A stretch of DNA of 64,000 nucleotides from Lumnitzera littorea. Lineage: Eukaryota; Streptophyta; Magnoliopsida; Myrtales; Combretaceae. A program made the translations under genes and the position numbers. The stretch spans positions 75,621,386 through 75,685,385 of the forward strand of contig JAMXBB010000011.1 of NCBI GenBank assembly GCA_024138015.1. The letters are read 5' to 3'. Shown one piece after another: positions 10,865 through 22,830 of the stretch. Numbering within the stretch: the stretch's first letter is position 1; each line of letters begins with the position of its first letter. The notes under the pieces are model-generated. The model did no database searches. It was not told the DNA's origin and worked only from the letters and a program-made list of their open reading frames with translations.

Positions 10865-13285
10865 CCAAAGCATATTGCCATAAAATTTAAAGACTTCTAT
10901 GTTTGTTTTGAATTGTTAAATTTGTCTACAATTTTTTATATATAATATGTCAAGAAAATGTTTTTAAAAACTAAGTACATTTTGGGTATTCCAAAACTTC
11001 CTAAAACCCTGCATTTTCTTTCATTTTTTAGCTATTGCATTTTTATTGTAAAACCCTAAGCTCTCATACATCCATTCTAACTCTTCTTCATCTTCTTTCT
11101 CATAAGCTCTTCATAAAGCCAACTATGGAGAGCTCTTGAACACTCAAAATTCTAAGGAAATTTGTGTAAAATCAAGGCCTAAAGTAAGATAATCCTCCAA
11201 GCCTCATCTCTAACCATTTCTTTGTTGAAAAAGCTCCATTTCAATAAAGTTTTCTATGGGTCCTTTAGTAATTTGAATTTATCCTTGTGTGAGGTTGCAA
11301 CTTAACCCTTCTTTTCATCTTGCCTTTAGATTCAAGTTCATGCTTTGTCATTCAAGTAAGTTCTTCACATCTTTCTTGTCCTTTTTAGTTCCTTAAGTGG
11401 TTGATTTTGGTGTTGAAATGGAGTTGTGGCTAAACACTTCTTAATGAGGGTTTGAAGTTTTAAGATGAGATTTGTAGTTTGTTAGGTTAGGTACTCTAGA
11501 GGAGAAGTAGCCTAGAATGTAGATGAATTCGTATAGGAAGGGGTTAGGGTTTATGTGGTAGAAATTGAAGTAAAAAGAAAACTATCGCTACTGGCCTAGT
11601 GCATGGTGTCTAGACATTAACATTTAGATGCTAAGGTTACCATCTTACCTAGAAGCTTAGCATCCGAACATTAACAAATAGCATCTAGATGCTGTGCTTT
11701 ACTTAGCCTTCTATCTTATTTTTCCTTATTTTTCCCACTTCAAACACCCTAAGTGTTATACACATCCAATCCTACCTAAAACTATAATCTTTCATAATAT
11801 TTTAGCCTCTAAAAGCTTAGATTGTATAAGACTCCAAATTGCCTTTTAGTTGTTTTGAGTTAAGTCAAGTTGAGTACTTCACATAGAACCTTGTTTTCAA
11901 TGAATTCCTTTCAATTCTCGTCTTTTATTCTAAGATTTATCCATTCTTCCTTGCTTAAAGGAACTGATCTTTTAAGTCATCCAAACCCCTAAAAGGTTAG
12001 ATTATTCATGGTCTTAGTATGCCTCTAAATGTCAATAAGCCAAGAAAATTGGAAGTTTAACCTAAAAGTTAGTAACCTTTGAGTTCCTTCCATTCTTGTC
12101 CTTCGCCCAAGAGTTTCACTCCTAAAGATCTAAACTTGCCTAGTCTTCCTTAGATCTCTAAATGCTTAGTATAGTAGGAATTTTGGGATGTAGAAGAGAA
12201 GCATGAGTCACGTTGGGTTGGGCTTTCTTAGAAACTTAATTATTATTGAATTGAGAAGTGAACAAAGATGAACTTATTGTTCTATTGATCAAGTTCTTAT
12301 TACTGGTTTCTTTAGTTCTTTTGATTTAGGGTTTGCAATTGGGTTTGGCTTAGCTTCCTAAGTATGTGGTGCTTACTAGGTCTTCGTATGAAAATCGGAC
12401 TAACTTATAATTAGCCTAATTGATCTTGGTTATTAGATGTGCTTGACTCGCTTACTCTAGGGACTCGTAATGGTAGATCCCTAAAGGAACAACTGTTGAT
12501 TATAAGCAAGATTTCTCTAGTGGACTTTTGTATGGGACGACACAGCTAGAATTTTAGATTTTATGGCCTCTAGACTTTAGACTCGAACGTAAAGGAAAAC
12601 TTATATTTATATTGACCTATATATTGGGAAAAGATTATGGTGTAACAGAGTCATAAGTACTCCTTTGATATTTGCAAGCCTAAATTAAAGATAATCAATC
12701 TATTGTTTGCTTATTATTGATGTAGCTTGCATTATATACATGTGTATGTTTTGAGCTTAGCATCTGTATGTATTTGTACACTCATATTGGGCTTTGGCTC
12801 ATTTTTTATTCTTTTTCAAGTATAAGAATGGATGAATACCTCATTTATGAGGAGTCTATGTGGATGACATCTAGGAAGAGGAGGGTGTCAAGTATCTCTA
12901 CGTTTATGATGATTAGAAGTGGAATGATTTATGTATTTACTGGAGTTATGTTATGTCATGTTTAGGAGAGACGTGTTGTATTGAGGACATAAACCGCTTC
13001 TTATTATGTTTTTTGGATTCGTATTGATCTAAGGAGATTAGCTACTCTTTATTTTGCCTTATAACACTTGGGGTTATGAGTCAATAACTCAATGAGCTAC
13101 TATGCTAGTTTAAATCTCCAGTTTATGAGGAGTTGAGTGGATGTTGCTACCTAGATTCTTTTATATATCTATGGAATGGTTATGTTACGAACAAAATTTA
13201 GTGGACTTAGAAGCTTTAACATAAGTCTGATAAATGGAGTTATGTAGCAAGTTGTAATACTTATTTAGGGTCTCGGGGCATTACA
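10865..13285 (+). mobile_element. LTR family B, + copy
   Basis: It ends in GGTCTCGGGGCATTACA at 13285. The reverse complement of 23820..25873 follows the same order of blocks: an early region with 'AGCATCYRRATGCTAAG'-like words (11600..11690 here), a 'GATCCCTAAA' block near 12478, a 'GGGACGACACAGC' block near 12535, the 'GGGCTTTGGCTCATTTTT' block near 12790, and a shared stretch of 'GAATACCTCATTTATGAGGAG'-type sequence near 12832. The 5' boundary is an estimate. No internal coding region lies next to it, so it is probably a solo or truncated LTR. The 65-residue frame at 12768..12965 lies inside this repeat and is probably chance. Confidence 0.65.
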
Positions 13286-13811
13286 TTATAATAATTGTAG
13301 TACCTATATTAGTAGTTTGTCAATCATCATTAGATTTATTTTTCAATATACTTTTTTATTTGCAAGTTGATTAGGAATTTCAGTACATATAACATATCAC
13401 CTTTGAAAGATTGTAGAATGTCTAATTATCTTGCATTTTCTTTTTTCAGATTTGTCTCTAACATTTATCATTTCATATATTTTCTCTAATCGAGTAATTA
13501 TCCTTAATATCTCTTTTCATCATCAAGGTAATTCAATTACCATTTTAAAAAAATCATTTACTTTAGAAAAAATGATTTTATTTTTATAGTTTAATTGAAG
13601 GAAACAACATTTGTACATGATAGAAGATATATATAATGACTTCAAATGTTTTTAATTAAGTATCTAATTAAGGAAAGATGCAAGATCATATGATTTTTTT
13701 TTTTTTTTTAAGGGAGAGGGAAGGTAATGGGTGCAATTTTTATTAATTAAGTTAGTATTAAAATCATTTTTAGGAAAATATCCACTTCTTATTACAATTA
13801 TATTATACTTA
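13286..13811. other. AT-rich spacer, nothing recognised
   Basis: The spacer lies between the LTR-B end and the Helitron start. It contains a T-run near 13696..13709 and no reading frame or repeat end that I can support. Confidence 0.6.
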
Positions 13812-14720
13812 TCTATATTATTTAAGCTAGAAGGGAGAGTCTTTTGGTGTCTTTTTGCATTTCCCTAAAACACATCCAAAACATATTAGAAATAACCATT
13901 AAAACATTTACTATTTCAATCTAGCTTAATAATATGAAGGGTAAATCAAGTAATTTTCTCATTTTTTTTCTCTCTCCTTTAATTCTTCAAATATTTCCTT
14001 TTTTTTTTTAAGGCTAAAAGCAAATCTATAAAATACTGATTGCCATTTTAATTTTTCACCAATTGCGATTTTCTTTTTTGTCCCTCAACATAATTGGTAT
14101 TCGTTATTATATATTAGTAGCATCAAAATGGATTGTCTCCCTTTATATATTCATTTTTTCTTAGTTAAACCTTTATTTTTTCTCTTCTTTGCTTATGAAT
14201 TTTAGTCTTATGTATTTCATGGATCTATAACCTTTCTTCTACTATTTTTTTCTTTTCCTCTTTTTTGAACTCTTTAATTTTTTATGAGGGCATCAATTTA
14301 GTTTTATTGATACATTTGATTTATTAATTTAGTCAATGAAAAAAGTATATTTTTTATCTTATAGTTTCTTTCTTAAAGCATTCTTATAACTTGATTTTAG
14401 TCATGAGTACTAACACAATTACGTACCAAATTTCCTAATTAATATATCCTTTGTTATTTCTATAGATACTGATACATTTTCAATAAAACAAATTAATATG
14501 ATTAACATATTGTTAGACTATTTTAACAAATATATTTGTAATGTATTAATTGTTCATTATTTCTTATTTACAAGCATTTTAGAAAAAAACTTATATATAA
14601 TTTTTTTGCTTTTAATAATCACATGTATAGATTGATTTAATAATTATTTTATATATTGAATTTTATTATAGCACTAGACTTAAGTTTTGTACACGCATCA
14701 TGAATGGTTCGTTTGCTAGT
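13812..14720 (+). mobile_element. Non-autonomous Helitron, ~909 bp
   Basis: The 5' end is TCTATATTATTTAAGC, with GAGTCTTTTGGTGTC shortly after, a layout common in plant Helitrons. The 3' end is GTACACGCATCATGAATGGT followed by a short spacer and GCTAGT; plant Helitrons end in CTAGT or CTRRT preceded by a short GC-richer hairpin near an ACGTGCATC-like sequence. The base before the start is A as expected, but the base after the end is A rather than the expected T, which may be a later mutation. There is no coding capacity, so it would depend on an autonomous Rep/helicase element elsewhere. Confidence 0.55.
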
Positions 14721-15369
14721 ATATGTAAAGGGTGTTAATGATTGCACACATAACATTTTTAAAAATTTTATAAGATAAAAAAATTATTTTATGAAATGAT
14801 TGAGGGTATATAGTATAAAATACACTTTTCAATGGCATATGTACTAATTGAAATTTTAAGTGTCAATTTATAAAAAAAAAGTAAGAAAAAGTTAATATAT
14901 AAAACTCATGCAAGTTTCATTTAGAAAAAATAAATAGTAAGAGATTTATAAACAAAAAATTGCAAGTAGCAAAAAATAGAGCAATTTCACATAAATATGT
15001 GCACTATATGATTTATTTTCATAATAATTTTGCAAATTTTTTTTATTAGTAATGCAAAAAAAAAAAAATCATTTTACATTGAGTAAACCACATTTGTTTT
15101 CATAATATTAATTATGAAAAGAAATGTTACAAGACCAAAATATATGATACAAATTATTTTGATGATAATTTAAGCGATAAAACTAAAACAATTGAAATAT
15201 GGGCACTATAATTATTATTTATGACGTACTACTAATAAAAAAATACTAATGTAGGAGAATTTGTTTAATTAAATATGATTATAATGAATGCATTTAATGT
15301 TATTAATTATTATTAAAAAAGGTTTAAAAAATAATGCTATTTAAGTGATAAATGCATCTTGAAAAGATA
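14721..15369. other. AT-rich spacer, nothing recognised
   Basis: Poly-A/T-rich sequence with an A-run at about 15056..15068. I saw no gene, RNA gene or element terminus. Confidence 0.6.
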
Positions 15370-15450
15370 AAATAACACCTATAAGATTTGAACGCAATAG
15401 CTCATCTAGTAAAACAAACACCTAACTACATAATTATGCCTAATGCTATG
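15370..15450 (-). mobile_element. Possible tRNA-related SINE fragment
   Basis: On the minus strand a TAGTTAGGTG box (A-box-like) is followed about 25 bases later by GCGTTCAAATC, which resembles the pol III B box GGTTCGAATCC, with GATGAGCTATT between them. The order and spacing resemble tRNA-derived SINE heads. I saw no clear tail or target-site duplication, and it does not fold as a tRNA gene by eye. Confidence 0.25.
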
Positions 15451-15504
15451 TTAAAATTTGCTATTTAAAATATAAATTTTCAATTTAAAATATTGAGTTT
15501 TCCT

Positions 15505-16085
15505 AAGGTTGGGGCACTAGGACCCATATATACTCGCCTTACAATTGCCATAAACCTAATCCATGTAAGATGTACTTGACTCAATCGCTTTGAAGTTTAT
15601 AGTTTAATACATATTAAAACTAAAGTATATAATGTAATCTTTCAAAATACCTTTTTATCAAAAACCTATAAAGTAAAACATAAGTTTTTAATCATAGTTA
15701 CAAATAATATGGTTACATGAAAGAGTTACATTTGCAAAAGAGACTCTCTAGACCACATATTAAAGCTAAATACATTGCAAACCAAGGGTAGAAAACTGCT
15801 ATGTCACCTAAGAAAACCCAATTAGTTTCCTAAAAAAGTTACAAAAGTCGACAACAAAAGATAAAAGTCTGGCTATTACTTCTTGATTCTCACTCCTCGA
15901 TCCTATTCCCCGTTCTTGTGGAATTAGGTGAAGTACTACAATCTAATCTTAACCTGTAAAAGAATTTGTAGAGAAATGAGCAATAATTTACTTAATAAGT
16001 AGAACAAAGATAGAAGTATGCATTCAACATAAAATAATCAAGGTTGTTAATCAATTTAATTAGATGCAATACATGAACAAGAAAG
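15505..16085 (-). mobile_element. Diverged LTR-A piece (3'-end portion, inverted)
   Basis: It aligns in order with 16584..17105 of the solo LTR-A: GGGGCACTAGGACCC for the terminal CCCC block, CTTACAATTGCC for CTTACAACTGC, CGCTTTGAAGTTTATAG for CGCTTTGAAGTAAACAAT, then GAGCAATAATTTACTTAATAAGT for GAGCAACCATAGCTCAGTAAGT, and TAGATGCAATACATG for TTGATGCAATGCATG. Similarity stops near 16085. The LTR appears to continue at about 20420. Confidence 0.6.
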
Positions 16086-16578
16086 TATGTTAGTGCAAGA
16101 ACTCGAATGAAAAGATTTTTTATGATAAATCCCAAATTAGAAGTATTTTTATGAGAACAAAATATATGAAAGAAAGGTATTTTATTATTACTAATTAATG
16201 TATTTTGTTATTACCAAACAAGTTATCTAGGATGTAAAACATAAAATTATATTTTTAAAGGTACTTAAGCTGAATGATGAAAATGTGATGAGATTAGAAT
16301 CTACACGAAGAATCGGAAATTGGAAAACAAAAATCATTAGTGGATGTTGATTTAGAACCAACAACTATCAAAAGCTAATCAAACAAGGGAAAGACATGGC
16401 TACATTGTTTTCTTATGAAGGAAGAAATGAAAACAATTGATCAAAAGACAATTCTTATTAGAAACGCAGAACTTAACAAATTTATCAAAAGCATGAAAGA
16501 TGTTTCAAAAGCAAGATGTAATCATAACCTTACTATAACAAGAACAGGTTAAGACCTAATGAGAGATATTTATATAAT
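16086..16578. other. Spacer between LTR pieces, nothing recognised
   Basis: AT-rich sequence without a supported gene or element end, between the broken older LTR and the younger solo LTR. Confidence 0.5.
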
Positions 16579-16583
16579 ATATA
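16579..16583. repeat. Target-site duplication, left copy (ATATA)
   Basis: ATATA directly precedes the LTR end TGTCATGCCCCG. The same five bases follow the other end at 19639..19643. The local AT-richness makes a chance match possible. Confidence 0.6.
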
Positions 16584-17298
16584 TGTCATGCCCCGAAACG
16601 GTAGAGTCGTAACAGCCCCGCCGTGTAAACCATTCTCAGATAAAAGTTGACCTTACAACTGCTATCCTAGACCTGATCTACATAAGGCGTCTATGACTAA
16701 CCCGCTTTGAAGTAAACAATTCGTAATTTAAATAAATCATTTACCTAAGAAAGCGAGAAAATATATATATACACTATAATTCAGTTATTACAATTAACGT
16801 TTACAACGTTTCACCGTAATATATTTCCTAATTATTACATTATTCAGAAATGAAAAGTTCTAAAATAAAAACTTAGACCTTAAAAATATATGTTTGTTCT
16901 TCAAATATTTTTCCTCACTCTTCAGGATCCAGCAGTTGTTAGCTTTAGGGTAGTTGTAAGCCGCTTCTTAGCTAGTACCTGCAACGACGTATATAGGAAT
17001 ATGAGCAACCATAGCTCAGTAAGTTAAGATGGAGGACTTACAACTACACCATAAACATAAACAAGGAAATCAATCAAATCATTTGATGCAATGCATGTTT
17101 AAGCAAATGCCATTGCATGAGATTATCTAACCTGTCGTGAGATTAAAGAGATTTCACCGGCTCTAATCCGGATTAAGGAGTTACCGTTAATGCAATGGTT
17201 CACGACCAAACCCAGGCTTGTGCAATGGAGACACCGCTCCTCTCGCGATTACCCTCGAACCATTGACTTCACCCTTGTCGCAACCTCTTCACCTGTTA

Positions 17299-17313
17299 CT
17301 TAGTTCGACTAAG
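17299..17313. repeat. Conserved LTR palindrome (copy 2)
   Basis: CTTAGTTCGACTAAG, with 6-bp inverted arms and a 3-base centre. It is in the inverted solo LTR, at the position equivalent to the copies at 41637, 50413 and 53458. Confidence 0.75.
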
Positions 17314-19047
17314 GATGAAGAAGGGACTCATTATGCTATCCAACACTATCCCTTTTGAAGGGGTCGATATTTGGTTGGAGAATCTTAGGTTTCCCCTAGT
17401 GGGTTGCTATGCAGGTTCGATTTATGTTTACAAATCATATCTTTGTTAAGTTCAGTTTAGGGTGATCGATCACTTCATATAATACAAACTAAAACAACAT
17501 ACAAAATCATAACATCGCTCATAATTAAGCACATGCACACAGCCAACTATCTAACAAATACAACCAAGTATAATCTTAAGCCTCTAAAATACAGCAATGT
17601 ATCAATCTCAAGCCACTCGCTCAGGTCATCGCCGATCATCCCTATAACATAAACATAGTTTCAGTTTTTAATATAACTATTATAGGTTGATTTTATCCTA
17701 TAACACTTATTATTATCTTTTGTTTAGGGTTTAATATACCTAATTATCTAGGTCTTAAGTCTTTTACAATTCTTCTTGAATCGTGTTAAGTTTTGTTTCA
17801 GTTTTTGTATTGATTTCTAAATTAAGTTTTTAACTTAATTTTTTGTTAACGATTTATATGTATACCTTAAGAAATCATTCCGACCCACAATGTGAAATTA
17901 ATCGCATTATCTTTGGATATCCTAAATAGCATTTTTAGTCTCTAACTAGTGTTCTAGTCTGTGCGGTATATCCGAATCTTAATTTAATCACCGAATTCAC
18001 CCCCGTTATGAGAAAATCTTACATTTTTCATATAATTACCCTAATTTAAGTTTCCTATCAGATTTATTGTATATTTCAATTATTATCATAGTATCAATTT
18101 TTCTTCTAATATCTTCTATTTATTATATTTCTAATAATTTTGTACTATGTACTATTACTTATTATGTACATAATACACATCTAATATTTTTATCACTCTA
18201 ATTACCATCTCCCAACATCAATTATCATTTCAAAATATCTAAATTTATCCTAAATAAGATTTTACACCTAATTACCCTAATTTACAAAATTAACTTAAAA
18301 TTTACTATTTTTTCCTATTACTTATTTACTATATAATTAACTTAATAATTACATCTAACACCATAAATGCTATAAGTATCATACTTCATCAAATTTCAAC
18401 ATCCTAAAACATATAATTATTCACTAAATCAGTAATTAACCATTTAATTACTTAACTAACCCTAAATTACCTATTTTATGCCTCATTTTAAGGCCTAAAA
18501 ATTTCAAAAATTAATTTTTTTAAAATGGGCTTCATAGCACTATTCCATATCATCTAAGTAGTCTACTAAAAATTTTGGGTTCAAAACTACACTCTTAAGG
18601 TCATTTATTTCTAAACCGAAACATACTTAGTTTTGCATGATTTCTTAAGGAATATATATCATGAGACATATTTTCATCAAAATAATATTTTTCCTAAAAA
18701 CTACATACTAAAATATTTTAGAATAACAAAATTTATAATTTTCTAAGAATATTTACTATTTTTATGAAATTACACAAAATCGGGTTGGAAATTGAATTCA
18801 CCGATTTGGGTGGCTCCAGCCACCCTCGGTGGCCATGGGTGTGTTGGCCCACCTGAGCATTGCCACAACCGTATAGTAGTGGTGGCCATCTACTAACAAC
18901 TGCTTGTCGGGTCTGGGTTCCCCTTATAAGTCCCAACTGCACAGATTTTTTGTGATTTTTTATAAAACTCTAATTTACTCTTAATTTCGTCTCTCTCTAT
19001 TTTTCTCATTCTCCAAACTGACCAAATGAGCTTTTGAAATTTTCTTG

Positions 19048-19057
19048 CTATTTATAG
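19048..19057 (-). promoter_or_regulatory. LTR-A TATA box
   Basis: The minus strand reads CTATAAATAG. It lies about 580 bases from the LTR start at 19638, comparable to TATA boxes in the + copies at 39816 and 51699, so it probably marks the U3/R promoter of the family. Confidence 0.6.
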
Positions 19058-19638
19058 AACATTAGGGAAATTATTATGCATTAAATTAATTTGACAACTA
19101 CCTTATCTTTTTCCAATTTGCCTTTTGTGTTATTCTAATTTAATTGGCTAATTTTTTTTCTTATTTTCCCTAGCTGCCACGACCCAAATATGGATCATTC
19201 CTTATTTTTTATGATTTTTATTTATTTTTTCTTAATTAATTATGAATTTTATTTAATTATTTAGTATTATTTTAGCACATTTCACGTATTTAAAGTAATT
19301 ACACATATTTCTACCTACATGTAAATTCATATATAGTGCAAATAAATATTCCTAAATATTATTTAGGTTATTCTATGATTTTTAGTATACATATAATTTA
19401 TCTCTAGTGATTCATTAATTATCAAAATGCATTTTACGTATTTTCCGCATTTTTGATAAATAACGAATTATATACTTAAAATTTGGAAATTTTATATTCT
19501 TTTATTTTATTGCTTATTTTCTTAAATTTGAACTTACGAAATCATTTTTACTAATGTTTCTAGCTTTACTTTATAATTTAGGTTCGATCGGATCTTTCAA
19601 TTAATCGAAACCTCGAGTAGCTAGTTGTAGGGCTTATA

Positions 19639-19643
19639 ATATA
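19639..19643. repeat. Target-site duplication, right copy (ATATA)
   Basis: A perfect match to 16579..16583, immediately outside the LTR end. Confidence 0.6.
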
Positions 19644-20419
19644 TAGAGAAGCCATAGGATATATGCAACACTTATGAAGTTTTCAGGAATGTGTGATATA
19701 ACTGACTAATACAAATTTTTAAGTATATGAAGAAATTATAAGAAAAGTATCACATGACAAACGGGCGTATCATCAAAGATAACAAAGCGGTAAGATTACA
19801 AAAGATTTGAAGATGCAACTACTATACAACGGGTATTACCATATTGAAAACAATTGAGCGTTGAAGATCACAACTATTTAAAGGAGAAACGATCAACAAA
19901 ATGAGCAATTGGAAAGATAAAAGAAGGAGAAAGAGAAGAGATACGAGACATGTAAAGGAAAAAAAAAAAAGAGAAGAGCTACTCAAGTTTTTTTTTTTTT
20001 TTTTTTTGGTGATACTACAATTTATGTTAAGTTTACAAACGGTTATGTAATTGGAGAGATATAACTCAAAGTTTGAAATTTTCATTTTACTAAGCATTGT
20101 GCGAAAGTGTGAAGAAATTTATTGTAATCCACAAATGAGTTACTAATATCTTAGTGGGATACTATTTAAGAGAACTTAAGAGAGAGATTTTATAAACTTG
20201 CAACTTAGAAAAGGGGGAGATTTTGTAAACTTACAACTTGGAGGCAAGGTAAAATCTTGGGAACTATGGACTCAATGTAAAATTTCTTTAAATAGTGGAG
20301 CTTAAGTATGGAATGTCTAATCTTTACCATGAGCTGAAAGAGTTGATTGACGCATAAGGTGGAACCACCATATATGCTTGCCTGATTTTTTTATCCTTAA
20401 ACTCTTTATTTATTCGCAA
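19644..20419. other. Spacer, nothing recognised
   Basis: It contains a long A-run and a T-run (about 19960..20007) and a local duplication around 20195..20250, where 'AACTTGCAACTT' and 'AACTTACAACTT' recur in related context. The 91-residue minus-strand frame at 19822..20097 runs through the homopolymers and is not a credible gene. Confidence 0.5.
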
Positions 20420-22830
20420 TTTATTTACTATTTATTTGATATATTACTTGATTGATTATGCACTATGCAATTTATCAAAATCATTTGCATATTATTAAGC
20501 TTAGAATCAAAAGCTCATTTCATATGCTAATGTGCTTAAGAGTTGTTTAATGGGACCAAGAAAGTGCCATTATATGACATTATCTAGTCTATCATGAGAT
20601 TAGAGAAATTAGTACCCACTCTTATTTAAGTTGAGAAGTTTGACACCACACACTCACAAATCGAAGTCAAATTAGGACTTATGCAATGAAGAACACTCTC
20701 TACTTAAGATTACCTTTAAACCATTGTCCTTAACTTTGTCTTGATGTTTTCTCTTGTCACTTAGTTTAACTAAGGATAAGAAAACGACATTTTATCTATC
20801 TTCATTGAAAGGCCAATGTTTGGCCTGATAATTTTAACCATTTCCCCTAATAGGTTGTAGTACGTATTAAGTTAGAAGTTAGGCCAAGTTTAAGTTAGTT
20901 CATTTCTGAGGTGACTAACCAATTTAAGATAAACTAAGCAAAACAATATATAGTGAACAAACATAACACGGCGTTTATCTCCCACCACTGAAAATTAAAT
21001 TTCAAACACATGCATTGCGCATACACAAATAGTAATTACAACCATAAGGAGAAACATACCAACTCTCTAAGTATTCTGAAATAATACTCTAAAACATTGT
21101 AAGGCAATGATTCCATTTACCTGGAGTTCAGTCACTCAAATTTATCTTATTTGTTAAGCTTTAATCAACTTCTTCGAATTTTCGCAAGATACTTTCTATG
21201 TTACTCTTGGGTTTAACTCAAGTTGAACATTCTCTTGACCTACTTTTTGAGTTATTTCCCGCCTCGACTTCATGTCTTGAAATTTAATTGAATCTATACC
21301 TTTTTAGTCCATACCTAACCATTTCTTAGTATGGTTGATACTCTTAGTTTCCTTGGACTAAATATCAATAATTTGCAGGTTACTTATTGGATTAGTTTAA
21401 GTTATTATGTCATTTATACCTAAATGTTGAAGATTTATAAGTTATTTATATTCTTAGTACTTTCTAACTTAGGTTCTATATTAATGTAGTTTTTATGTTC
21501 TCAATTAGGGGACTTTTTGAGTCACATTTTGAGACAAGGTAGTTAAAGTCCTTATTAGAAGTGCTTCTTAAGTTAGTGTTCGTATATGTTCAATTACAAT
21601 TCACTTTAAGAACTTTCTAACCTAGTTTGTAAGTAGTATTTTAACTTAAAGATTTGATTGATATGCTTACTGTCCCACTTTTTGACTTAATCAAAATGCT
21701 TTAAAACTCACCATGTGTCAATACTTTAGCTTTTAATCCATCATTTCATAACAATTCAAATTATTTCATTACTTAAAAGTCAAACCATCTCTTTCTAACA
21801 CTTACAACATGTCCAAAATATCACATATGAGCTGCTAGCCACTAACAACATACTTGTTTCATATGTAAAGTCACTTGTTGTACATATAGTTAAAGTTACA
21901 CTCTTATACTTGCAAAATACCATAAAATTCACTAAAGAGTATCTTGATTAGCAGCTGAAAACCTACATGCAATCCTCAAATCATCTCAATTCATACGAGT
22001 TCAACCTAATTACAGTAATTCAACACTTAGATGCATGAATTTAATGGAAAATATGTGGTTTTGGCCCCTAAAATCAACCAAATCATTTGATAAATGAGTT
22101 TTTACTTAAAATCAACAACCCCTTACTTATTGATTATCATCAAAAAGTACTAAATACTCAAATTATAGTGAATTCAACTAAGGTTCTTTAAGGAAATCAA
22201 AGGAAAAACACCCCATAGCTCTATTTTTTACAAAACCAAAATTTATGGAAAATCTAAATTCACAATTTTGAAAAACTCTTTACATAGATAAAAAATGTAG
22301 CCTTTAAAGATTATATACACAAAAATTGAGGCCAAAACTACACCGTTTGGGTTTTAAAAAATGTGATCGAAAATTAGTTGACTCGTGTGATTTTTTAATG
22401 AACTCATATATACACTTAAAATTTTGAAAATTTAGGTTGATTTTTGGATTTTACATGCAATATAAGCCAAGAAAACTCAGTTTCAAAATTTTTGGACTTC
22501 GTTTGATATTTTTAGAATTTTAGATTAGAATTTGTAAAAAATGAATGCTCATTAGTGAAGAAACTTTTGGCCATTGCCTGGGGAAGAGGCTATGTCAATC
22601 GTGCTAGTCGTAACATCTCCTATAGGGTAATGATGGTGGTTTACTTCCAACTCTCACCTAAGCTTACCTAAATTTTCTAATTTCCCTCGAAATCATTTGT
22701 AAACCTTTTTAAAGCACAAATAAAAGTTTCTCTCTCCTAGTCCAATTTATTATCATTGGAGTAGTTTACAACCCATGGTTTGGAATTAGGGCACTAAAGA
22801 AGTAGAAACTTTCCAATATTTCCTTAATTT
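20420..22830 (-). mobile_element. Diverged LTR-A piece (remaining portion, inverted)
   Basis: It aligns with 17080..18950 of the solo LTR-A: the GCCATTATATGACATTATCTAG block, a palindrome CTTAGTTTAACTAAG at 20760..20774, the TTTCCCCTAATAGGTTG block near 20851, and a GC-richer island with GGTGG near 22560..22645. It is old and has many substitutions. With 15505..16085 it probably makes up one LTR split by a later insertion of about 4.3 kb. Confidence 0.6.
20760..20774. repeat. Conserved LTR palindrome (copy 3)
   Basis: CTTAGTTTAACTAAG has perfect 7-bp arms around one central base. It is preserved despite heavy decay of the surrounding LTR. Confidence 0.75.

Larger units (their letters stand above)
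16584..19638 (-). mobile_element. Solo LTR family A, 3,055 bp, inverted
   Basis: Read on the minus strand it begins TATAAGCC (TGTAAGCC in sister copies) and ends GGGGCATGACA, and it is flanked by ATATA on both sides. No gag, pol, primer-binding site or second LTR is attached, so it is best explained as a solo LTR left by recombination. Within it, in minus-strand order, are a TATA box at 19048..19057, a GGTGG/CCACC-rich island at about 18790..18940, the palindrome at 17299..17313 with a GGTTCGAGGG-type block, and a 'CTTACTGAGC' block. The 69-residue minus-strand frame at 18733..18942 is just the translation of the GC-rich island. This copy is the least decayed and defines the family's boundaries. 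Confidence 0.82.

Noticed and set aside
12768..12965. 65-codon + frame with hydrophobic start
   Set aside because: Lies within LTR-B, and the inverted LTR-B copy does not keep the frame.
18733..18942. 69-codon minus-strand frame with GC-rich content
   Set aside because: A translation of the LTR-A GC-rich island; the other copies do not keep the frame beyond the first few codons.
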